From positions 107,854,662-107,918,661 of the forward strand of contig JAZBQD010000030.1 in assembly GCA_036583965.1 (NCBI GenBank): a stretch of 64,000 bases of DNA, in the 5' to 3' direction. The translations under genes were made by a program, and so were the position numbers. Every line of letters starts with the position of its first letter. Position 1 is the first letter of the stretch. The notes beneath the pieces are model-generated. The model was given only the letters and a program-made list of their open reading frames with translations, ran no database searches and was not told the origin of the DNA. This stretch comes from Prunella strophiata. Its lineage: Eukaryota > Chordata > Aves > Passeriformes > Prunellidae. Shown here one piece after another: positions 1 to 11,500 of this stretch.

Positions 1-44
1 TCAGAAGCAGAATTGAAATTGGGTTTGTTTGTTTTTGAATATAG

Positions 45-124
45 GCCTCGATGGGTTGTTCCTGTATTGCCGAAGGGGGAATTAGAAGTTCTTCTAGAAG
101 CTGCTATTGACCTAAGTAAAAAAG
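45..124 (+). CDS. USP9X: USP9X exon 1 of window (about residues 81-108)
   Basis: It opens after a tatag acceptor and begins with the third base of an Arg codon, so an upstream coding exon must supply the first two bases. It encodes [13 protein letters not shown] and continues to IDLSKK, the start of the folded N-terminal scaffold after the disordered N-terminus. It ends with one base of a Gly codon before gtaact. Confidence 0.95.
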
Positions 125-3100
125 GTAACTGAAAGACATTTGATTATTGGACTGGTGTGCAAAGTTTTTTTCTTCTTTTGAATCCTTGGTGAAGGCTTAA
201 AAATTGTTAGTAATTTCTGTTACAGCCTTGGTCTTGAAGATTGTATCAGAGTGCTATGTAAAATCTTCACAGATGAGAACTTTAAAAAAGCTATGAATGT
301 AGTTAGAAATAGGTGCCTTAGCATGAGTAGGGAAGTTGAATAAGCTCAGAGATGTAAAAATCCTGTCATTCCTGTCATACCTGTTTTCTGTATTCACTTT
401 GATATCAGACCTTGTGGGTTTGGTCTTTATAGCAGATGCTAAAACGCAAAGAATTATAGTTGTTTATATTTTTTAATAAGTTCCTAGTCTATCTTTCAAA
501 TGTCTTGCCAGAAATTTTTGTTCAGATTTGGTACTTGTATACTTTTAAGAATATCAGAGAAAAGTTGGAATTTTAAACAGCATGGCTTAGACTAATAGTC
601 CTACCAGTGCTTGCTGGTGTCTGACTTGGGAGTAAGAGGGTTCCATATCAGGACAGTTTATGTGCTTGTTAAATTGTACTGGTCAGACTGACAGGTTTGC
701 TATGTTTTCTGGAAAGTTCTGTCCTCCTGGGAGGTTGCTTGTGTTTGAGTAATAGCAAGAGTCGCAGCAAAATAATTTTTTAGGATATCTGCACTTACCA
801 GCTCTTTGTGTTTCGAATATAGTGTTATACAAAGTGCCTGCTCTTTCTTCTGCATAGGTGCTGGCCCAGAACAGCTTCATTTCCATGTTAATAAATGTTA
901 TTCTTAGGCAGCTTTAAGACTAAAAAGCTGATTGTGTTCATGATATTCTGGGTTGTCTTGATTGTTAAGTCTTTTTTGCTTCAGAGCTCTCTGTGGAGAA
1001 ACAAAAGTTAGGGTGCATCCTTGTGATCCCAGCAAGGATAATGACATACTGTTGCCAACAGTACAACAGTACACTGATTTATCAGCTGTAGTTGTGCTTG
1101 GAGTTGGTGGCTTTGTGTGTAGCTGGGTCTGGCAGGAATCCTCAAGCAAGTGTAGGATGTTCAAGGGATCACATCTGTTCTGAAGGAAAGAAAAAAAAAG
1201 CCAGCTTTTCAAGAGAAAGTGCAGCCACCTTTGTGTCTGCATTGTTGGAACAGTGCAGTAAAAAGAAATTACCTGCTTGTGATATGTTAGAGAGGAGAAG
1301 TATGTTCTGCCAGCTGTTAAGTCATCTTTAAAAAGAAAAACAACCCAAAACCTAAAAGCTGTCAATGCAGTGAAGTAATAAGAGCAGAATGAGATTTCTA
1401 GCTACTTCTAACATCAATGTACTTCCCAAAGCATCAGGCTTAGTTGAAAGTTCCCCAAAAGAAAAGCTTATTTTTCCTCTTGAAGTTGTGAAAAACAGTG
1501 GAAACGTATTCATATGCTTTTGCACTTTGATTTTAATTAAGTTGTTAGTGTGCAATTCTAAAAAGTACTTCTGTGTTTCTACTTAATTATGTTTCCTCTT
1601 GCCCTCCAGATGAATTGCTATGTGTAGACGTTAGGATTATTGGACAAGAAGAAAACAAGGAAAGCTCTTCAAAGTAGTTGTTTACTGTGTTATCTTTACA
1701 GCTTCATCCTAGATTTTTGGAGAGTTTTTTGCTACTTGAAGTTACATGATGGCTAACGTGGTTCCTTTTAAATAACTTCCAGTTCCCAAGGAATATGATA
1801 GGGTGTAACTGACACTGTTTTGGTAGCTCAGAGCTTGGCAGACACTGTTTGAGAGTGGGGTGTATATAGAGAAGCAATAGAAATGGTTTTGTTGTGTATA
1901 TTTCTTAATATATTAAACTGCTCCATTATCTCTGTAACATCTAAAATTTGACCCCTTGCTACCTGTGGGAATTTTTCATATTCTGACAAGATCTGTTTCC
2001 AAAAGGAGGAACTGAAAGGACTGAAAAATAACCAGCTTTTGAATTACATAAAATCAGTATTTCTGACTGTATCTTATTTAAATTTTGAAGCAACAAAACC
2101 TAGAAAGACCCCACTACATGTTTTTGCCAAGCACTATTTTGTTGTGGTTAGGCCTCTTAAATAGCTTTTAATTCCTAACACAGCCCATGGCCATTAGCAT
2201 TCTGGAGTGACTTCAGGGTAGCTACTTCTTTGTGACCCTGGCTATAAAATAAGAGTGATATTTGCATCATCTTTAAATCTTTTCAGGAAGTCTAATTGAA
2301 AGGGACATAACTGAGCTAATTGAAAGTACTTATATGAAATGTCAGCATTACCACCTTCAAGTGAAAGGAGTGAATTTGACAGAGTAGTGTGAATCCTGTT
2401 AGACTGTGACTTGCATTATTCCTGGCAGATGCACCCGTTTATGGAAAATTCTCTTTTTGTGTGTAGGCATCAATGTATTATTCTTTGTTAAACAATGAGC
2501 CATGAACTATCACAAATAGTCTGGAGTTACTTGCTAATAGAAGAAAACCTATTTGAAAAATAGTGTTTAATAGCTAGACTGATGTTTATCTTCACAAAAA
2601 ATCTGGAATACTTATGGAGTATTTTCAGTAATGGGATTTGCTCCAGAAAGAAATAAATGCCATAGTGAATTGGATACTAAAAATTTAAAAGATTAAAAAA
2701 TTGTTTATTTTAAGGTTTTGGTTTTTTATAGGCAAGAATATTCTCCAGTCTTTCTTTCAGAAGGATTTTATTGCTCCTAACATTTACACTCAGTTTTTAA
2801 CATGCTGCCAGAACTTTACAATGTGACACACGCAAGCAAGATGCAAGGCAACTTCTAGAATTTATAACTAACTTAAACTGAAATGAGATTTCACTACACA
2901 ATATAAACCTTCAGACTCTTCCCAAATCTGTGTTTTTGATGAATTGCAAGGAATGGGAAAGAGAGGGAGGCCCTAGGGACAAAAAAAATTAAATCTGTGT
3001 GTGCATGGGCACATGTGCATCTAAAAGTTAGGCCAGCCCAGTAATGGGAGTTATTTCCAGCACCCTCTAAAGACCATCTCCATCTCTGTCAAGGTGATTC

Positions 3101-5522
3101 ATTTGTGTTTCTGTAGGACCACTACTGAGTTTCTTACTGAAGCTGTATCTTCTGCATTTCCTTGGAATGATTATTTTTGCCTCTCTTCACTCACTGGTTT
3201 TGCTGTTAGCGAGTAGATAAGAAAGAACATAAAGAATGGAAGATAAAGATTGTACTTACTCTTACTTTTGCTGGTATATCTATTGAAGTATGTTGTAAAC
3301 ATGGGGGGAAAACCAATCCAGATCACATGTTTTTAAAAACAATTTTAAAATTATGTAAAGGAGTGTAATTTTTTGAGGTGGCTTTACTAGAACATTAATC
3401 CATCAAGTTTTTTGTCCGTTTAAGCTTATGTAAGTTTGTTTTCATCCAAGACTTGTTTAAAATCAGTTCTGAAACTCTAAACACCAAACCTTTGAAGTCC
3501 AAATGTTGTGATTTAACCCCAGCCAGCAGCTAAGCACTGCGTAGCCACTTGCTCACTGCCCCTCTGCTGGCATGGGGAGAGAATCAGAAAGGCAAAAGTT
3601 AAAAAACTCATGGGTTGGGATAAAGACAGTTTAACAGGTAAAACAAAAACCTTCTCTGCCAGCAAAGCAAACCAAGGAATTAATGCACCTCTTCCTATGG
3701 TTGGGCAGGTGTTCAGCCACCCCCAGGACAGCAGAGCTCCATCATATGTAACAGTGATTTGGGGAGACAAACAACATCACTTCAAACATCTCCACCTTCC
3801 TTCGTCTTCAACTCTATGTGATGAATATGACACTATATGGTCTGGGATATCCCTGGGGTCCTTTAGGCTCAGCTGTCTTGACTGTATCCCCTCCCAAATC
3901 CTTGTGCACCCCCAGTTTACTTCCTGGCAGGGTGATATGAGAAGCAGGAAAACCTTGGATCTGAGAGCACTGCTCAGCAGTAAAGAAAACATCCCTGTGT
4001 TACCAATACTGTTTGCAGGCCAAATCAAAACACAGCCCTGTACGAGCTACTGAGAAGAGCTTATCAACACCAGCATACCACATCTCTGCTTTCAGCATTT
4101 AAAATGTTCATGTAACAACTAGTGAAATTCCATGTCTAATAGTTTGTTGTTTTTTCTTATTTTAAATAGGCCTTGATGTCAAAAGTGAAGCATGCCAGCG
4201 ATTTTTTCGAGATGGGTTAACAATATCCTTCACAAAAATCCTTACAGACGAGGCAGTGAGCGGCTGGAAGTTTGAGATTCATGTGAGTTTTTAAAGTTAT
4301 GTTTCTGAAGAGCATGGTGATTTAAAAAAGGAAGGAGACTGCTTATTGTGATTAGAGGGAGACTGTAAAAACTGGATCTAATCTTTGAAACTCAGTAGCG
4401 AGTTGTGAGAAAACTCTTGTGTGCATGGATCTGGACAGGCAGTGGGGAGTCATCTTTCTGTCAGTGCTTCACTTTATTGCCTCCAAAGTTTTGGAAGGAA
4501 ATAAAACATGAGAGATGATTTGGGAAGGACTGGAACCATGTATGTTCTGAGTTCATAGTTCATATTCATTGTACAGTCCCCTGGCACATTCTTACTTGTT
4601 CTTTTTTTTTATTAACAGAGATGTATTATTAACAACACTCATAGACTAGTGGAACTCTGTGTGGCCAAGCTGTCCCAAGATTGGTTTCCCCTTCTTGAAC
4701 TTCTTGCCATGGCCTTAAATCCTCACTGCAAATTCCATCTGTACAATGGTACTCGTCCCTCAGAAACAGTTCCTGCAGGAGTCCAGCTCGCTGAAGATGA
4801 ACTTTATGCCCGTCCTCCTGACCCACGATCACCAAAGGTATGAGAGCCTTTCCAGACCCCTGTGTTTCATTCTGTGCAGTGTTACCTAATGGCACAGCAG
4901 CTGTAGAGAAGTGTTTTAGAGTGGGAGGACAAAAGCCCTCTTCATTCTTCTATCACTGAGATGTTCTGCTGCTTATGACTCCTGATTTGATGTATATTTC
5001 CCCTTCTTACTCTTCCTGTCTTTGGTCCACCATCAAACTGTGTCACGTGTTTCTGTGGTAAGCTGGCACAACTCTGTTGGAATGCCATTCCTACTGTGTG
5101 AATTGGCTTACTTGCATTTGCCAGTTGATGGATTTACCTTTTCCCTTAACGTGAAATTTTGTAGGTGACACATTTTGAGGAGGAGATTATGTGATAAGTT
5201 AGGAATTTTCTCTCCCTTCCAGTTTCCAGAATGGTGGAAGAAATGTTTTATAATTGGACATGAGATACCACTGTCAGTGTGGTTTTTTTGGTGGCTTTGG
5301 TTTGGTTTGGTTTTATTTTAGCGGTATGTTGAAGGTTTGGGGTTTTGTTTGTTTGGGATTTTGTTGTTTGTTTTTTTGTAGTTGTGGTTTCTTGGGGTTT
5401 TGTTTTGGTTGTTTAATTTTTTTAACTGAAAGTGAAGATTAGCAGTCTGTCCTCGTTCTTAAATCTGAAGTTTTCAGAATTGATCTCCAAATGGCATTGA
5501 TAAGACTTCAGGAGTTAACTGA

Positions 5523-5572
<50 letters not shown>

Positions 5573-8500
5573 GGGGTTTTTAGTTTTTTCAATTTTTTTT
5601 TTTCTTTAGTGGAACTGCTGACTGTTGACTTTTCAGAACTAAGGATAAAAAACTCCAGTGTCCTTGGACTTCCCTCGCATTGCTAGTTGTATTTAGAAGA
5701 ATGTTACTTTGCATTCTTAATGTTTTTATGTGTGACATTATCACATCCAGGACAAAGAAAAAAATACCAGAACTGTCAGACTTTCTGTAGTAATTTAGCA
5801 GCTAAAGCTGGACATAAGTTATAGTCAGCTTTATTCCTAAATAAATTTCTTTGAGTAGCTCATCTACAACATCTGCTCTTTGATATGATAATGGAAGAGT
5901 TCTTGTTGCCTGAGCATTTCCTTAAAACTGAATATGTAAACTGTTGTGTAAAGACTTTTCCAAAGCAAATTTTATTATTGAAAGGTATTTGAAAGTATTT
6001 CTACGTGGTACTTTGTAAATATCAGAAAATATCTGTTTGTTTTATTACAGGGTTGGCTAGTAGATCTTATCAACAAGTTTGGCACATTAAATGGATTTCA
6101 GGTCTTGCATGATCGATTCATGAGTGGATCAGCATTGAATGTTCAGATCATTGCAGCTCTCATCAAGTAAGTTTTTTTCTAAATAATGATTTATGCATTA
6201 GCAAAAGTTAAACTTAGTATAAAAATACTATGTTAGCAGAAAGCTTAAGACTTTTATTGAAGCATTTCCTTTCACTCCATCTCTTCAGCTGGTTGTGTCT
6301 ACCTTCACCATTTCATGTGCTTCTAAGTAGATAAGAGTTTCTTTAATTAATTGCACCTTATTATCATAATGTTGCATGACTACTGATTATTACACCTTTT
6401 TTCCTTTGTTTTTTAGGCCATTTGGACAATGTTTTGAATTTTTAACATTACATACAGTGAAGAAATACTTCCTTCCAATTATAGAAATGGTTCCACAGTT
6501 TTTAGAAAATTTAACAGATGATGAACTGAAAAAAGAAGCAAAGAATGAAGCCAAAAATGATGCTCTGTCAATGATAATCAAATCTTTAAAGAACTTAGCT
6601 TCAAGAGTTCCAGGACAAGAAGAAACTGTAAAAAATTTAGAAATATTTAGGTTAAAAATGATTCTTAGGTAAGATGCTACTCCTAATATAATATGCCACT
6701 GGTGACATTTTTTTCCACACTTCTTACATTCAATTTTTCTCACAGGTTGTTACAAATTTCCTCTTTCAATGGTAAAATGAATGCACTAAATGAAGTTAAC
6801 AAAGTAATATCCAGTGTGTCATACTACACTCATCGACATGGTAATCCTGAAGAGGAAGAGTGGCTCACAGCTGAAAGAATGGCAGTAAGTGCTCCTTTTC
6901 AGTGAACTTCATTGTGTAGATTTGGTTTCTCCTTTGTACTTCAGCTATAGAAGTAGCTCTATATTGTGGATCCAGCACAGCCTGTTTGTTTTCATATACA
7001 GTGTTAGAAACATTAGGTATCATGTCATGGTAATAAAGCACTTTAATAGTAGCCTTTCTGTGAAAAAATGCTGCATTTGTTTCAAGCTGCTGTTGAGAAT
7101 TACTTTCCAGTGCTGCTAAAAACATGGCTTAAAAATGGATCCTTGGATAGTGTGTGTTTCATATAGAATTTTAAAAAACCCAGAGAAATGTAGATAAAAC
7201 AAGTGTGATTCATATGAAACTTCAGTGTCACAGTAGCTAGAAATGTAATGGTTGTTTAAATAAGGATATGGTCTTGGTTTGGTGCTTCAGCTTTTTCTCA
7301 TTAGAGTTCCAAGTGACTACTCTGCTTCTTACATTTCAGAAGCTGGATGCTTTGGTACACAAAACTCTAGATACCACTTTTTTTTAAATCAATATTTTTG
7401 TATTTAAATATTGTTGCTTGAATGTATGTATAGGGAAGTATGAAAATGAGCAATTATAAAACCAAAATAAGAACTTATTTTCTCTTAATCTTTGTGAAAT
7501 CTAGTTGTGTTAAGTGATTTTTACACTGTTCTGCCCCATCTTTCTGACTGGCCACCTGTTGTGAGGTTTGTAATCTACAAAAGGACAGCTGACAAGAAAA
7601 AAATAACTGCAGTTTTGACTTTTTAAAGCAATAGGAGGAAATAGGTCTCTTTTTTACACATTTCCTACAGTTTGGCATCTCATACAAGACCTATGTTTTT
7701 AACTGAAAACCTCTAGTTTTCATTACTTCATGAGACCAGTTTGAATGTTGTAAGTCTGATCGGGGCAGTGTTGGAAGTGACAGTGCTGTGGATGTTTGTT
7801 TTCTCTGTCAGTGCTCAGAGCACATCCTGCTTTGCTTCCATAAAAGCAAAATGATCTGACCGTGTCAGTGACCACTGAGAAAATTGCATCTCCTTAAATA
7901 TGACTTGAATATTTGCCTCTGGTTCTATTAGAAACATCTCATAAACCCTAAAAGTGGCAGTACTTAAATAATAATTTTTACATTTCAGTCCTTGCTTAAG
8001 TCCTTTTTATGGGATATGCAGAGGTGTACCAGTAGAGTTAGACATGTCTTAACCAATTTGGTTTTGATACTTAATGACTGTGAATTGTAAGATAAAAATT
8101 TTGTTGCTTTAATACAAGAGTTAACTCTTCTTCATGTTGGCTTCTTATGTTTGAAATTGTTTGAACATTTTCCAGTAATAATCCAGTAATATATTGGATT
8201 ATTTTAAATGGTGGTTTTTTTTGAGAGATGAAATTAAAGATGAAAGCCTTTCTGTTGTGCTGCATCTTTTTTAATCTGTAACAGGTTGGATTTTTGTTTT
8301 GTGGTTTAAATATTAATGATGGCACCTGAATAATTTGAGGTGGGACTACTTTCTTTTTATATTCAGGAATGGATCCAGCAGAACAACATTTTATCAATTG
8401 TATTAAGAGATAGTCTTCATCAACCTCAATATGTAGAAAAACTTGAGAAAATTCTCCGGTTTGTCATCAAAGAGAAAGCTCTCACTTTGCAGGATCTTGA

Positions 8501-11500
8501 CAACATTTGGGCTGCACAGGTAAATAATTCAACTGCTTGTCTGCTGCTGCACAGGAGGCATCTCCTTGTATGTTGTGTTGAGAAGAGAACCTGGGCTGCT
8601 TCTGCTCTGTGTTACACAAAGCTAAAGAAAAAATTGAGTTGAAATGGTGTTTGGTTTTGGGGTCTTGGTGCTTAAAATTGTCATCTCAAATGTCTCCCAG
8701 TGGAAGGGGTCAGCCACATGTATATGTAAAGCCTGAGGGAACAGTTCAGAACATGGTGCAGAGGTGATCCTTTTTAAGTGTTAACAAACCTTCAACATTG
8801 AGCAGAGACATGATACTTGATAGCTTAGTATTTTAAAATGCATGGAGAAATATGTGTTGCTAATCTCTGAGCTCACATAGTTGTGTAAGTTTTTCCTGGG
8901 CAGAGTGTGATTAGTAAGACTTATAATAATGACTGTTCTAGAAGTTGTTTAACTGGAAGTTCTTTTCCTTGTGTTGCAATAATTATTTTTGAAAATTTAT
9001 GAAATTTGCAGTGTTGAATTTTTTATTTACATGACTGGGGAGATGGACTTCCTTAGCTGTGGGGTGCATGATTTTAACACACAGACTAGGCAGCTGGAGA
9101 GACAAAACAATTGAGAATTATTGAGGATACAAAAAAATTTTAAAAAAATAGAATTGAAACATAAATAATGGGTAGTGAAACTCTGTACAAAAAAGTCCTC
9201 AGGCCAGTCTTTCAAGTGTGGGAAGGCTAACTCTGGTTTCCAAGACAGGGAGGGAGGGCTGTACTGGTCTGGGCAGGGACAGAAGTTACATTTCTCCATA
9301 GCAGCTTCTGTACTAACTGTGTTATCTCAACTCTGAGTTTCCTCATTATCACCCTCCTCACTCTCTTCCCCCATGGCACTGGGGGGGAAGAGAGTGGGGT
9401 GGAAAGCTGAGTGAGCACCTCTGTGGTGCCCAGTTGCCAGCTGGGTTATACCTTGACAAAGGCCAATACAAGTTTGGTTATTTTGACAACACAGTTTACA
9501 TCTGTTCATGCTGTTCTGAGACTGTAACAATTTGGCTTAAGTGGACTTATTTTCAAGTTACATTTATAACACTTGGGACTGCAGGTGATGTAGGGGAGAT
9601 CTCTGGTGTTGCAGGTGACTTCATCATGCCTAGGCTTCAGTTCCAGCATGGCACTAACTACACAGGCTGAAACTCAATAGAGTCTTTTCTTATTATCCCA
9701 AAGTCCTGTTAAGAAAAAATCATCATATAGCAGAGCAACACACAGATTACTTGAATTAAGCTCTGGGATCATACTGTTAGTTTTCAGCTGGCAGTCTGTA
9801 GATCTTTCCAGACTACAAGACACCTGTGGGGTAAAAAAACCCCACAAGACTTCAAGAGGTTAGTTTGCTGTTAGTAGGCCTCTTTTACCAATCTTAGAGC
9901 CTCACTTTTAATAAGAGGAGAAAAAATCTCTGAAATTTGGAAAGAAAACATCTTCCAAGCAATTACCTTGCTCCTAGTGCTTGGAAATAGGACATGTAGA
10001 TAAGCTAGTGTAAGTCAAACTTTCTGCCCTTCCAGAAAAATGTGAATATGTGGTGCAACCCTTAAAAAATGGGGATAGTCCAACTTAACAGTTGAAAAAA
10101 AAATTAGGAATAAATAGGAGTAATTTCAGAAGGAATGTTCCATGCCCTTAAATACCCAGCTTGCTCTGCTCACTTCTTATACTTTCAAGTAGGTGGCTAC
10201 TGCAGTGCTCTGGCTGTAATTTTGCCCTTTACTTTTTTGTGTGAAAGTAACTCTTATTCAGGTAGATGGTTTCACTGTGGCATTAGCCATGGGATTATAA
10301 TGGACTAAAAATTAAGAATACTAAATCTGCTAATACAGAATGATTTTCACCTACTTCACTACTCCCTGTGTATAGTAGTTTTTAGAAGTTCTTATTAAAT
10401 GACTGCTCCTGAGAGCAGCTGGGGCATGAAATTCAGTAGTGAGGAGTTGATTTACTGTGTAGCTTTATATAACAAGCTATTTTAGCTTGGCCTCAGTGCA
10501 GCAGTGGGGAGATTTTGCTTTCAGGCTCAAGCACTTGTGGTGCTGCCTGGCTTTAGAGGGTGAGCATGCACCTGAGACTCTTAGTATTACTACAAGTAAT
10601 GCAATTATCTGCTTTTGCCTTTCAAAGGCAACCTAAGTTTTAGGTTTGAAGTGTTTTCGTGTCTTACAAAGCCAGTGCTCACAATATAGGAGTGTATTTG
10701 ATTAAAGGAATAATGTTGGAAGTCTCTAAATGCAAGCATTTAAGTTGCGGCCTCTGTAGTTGCAGGGGAAGATCTAGCTGTACAAAGTACAGAATGGCAG
10801 AGGTTGAGGTCTCATGTTCTGGAGTATTTAACTGGAATTTCACAGGCATTTCCCTGTTCCTGTGCAGCAAGCTGGCAGGTCACACACCAGGTTCCTTACC
10901 TCCTCCCACTGTCTGGTTCTGCTTCCCCAGACCCTTCAGTGCTTCACAGCTTCCCCATATCTGTTAAAAACCTCCCAAATCAAGGTTGTTACCTGCTTTA
11001 TTCTTGCTCTTCTTGCTCTCCTCAGGAGCTGGCCATATTTCTCCTTTTATTTGTTATATTATAGATGCTCTTTCTGCCTTGCATGCTCTCATTTTTTCTT
11101 TCTATCCAGGAAATGGTCTGGTAAGAGGAAAAAAATTACATGATGTTTTCCAAAGTCAAGTGGAATGATGGTTTTAGTAATTCCCCCTCTTGTAATCTGA
11201 CCCATAATGTGAAAACAAACATTACTACTTAAAATTACTTTTTTTAAAACAAAAATTTATGACACCTTATAAAGAATTTAAGGCACAGCATGTAACAAAG
11301 CTATTAGTCTGGTTTTGGTTTTTAGTTCTGGTTTTAAATTACTGATGAAAGCTTTTAGTAGGAATTGAATTTCAAAAGTGCTTATACATGTATTTTTAAT
11401 AGTGTACAAGATTAATTACATCAGAATGTGTATTCTAGGTATTTGTTTTGCAATTTTTATTTCTCACAGCAAAAATTTATACAAGTGAATCAGCTATTGA

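Larger units (their letters stand above)
4838..6050 (+). other. Intron 3
   Basis: A 1,213-nt intron containing a G/T-rich tract (5278-5420) and a TA microsatellite (5528-5569), both listed separately. No gene is seen. Confidence 0.85.

Noticed and set aside
904..1365. 153-codon minus-strand open frame in intron 1
   Set aside because: No recognisable domain, no transcript context, overlapping open frames on the other strand, and atypical low-complexity residues such as PPTPSTTT. Treated as chance.
3610..4053. 147-codon + strand and overlapping minus strand open frames
   Set aside because: They sit inside the LTR-like element and do not resemble a viral or host protein. They reflect the GC-richer composition of the element.
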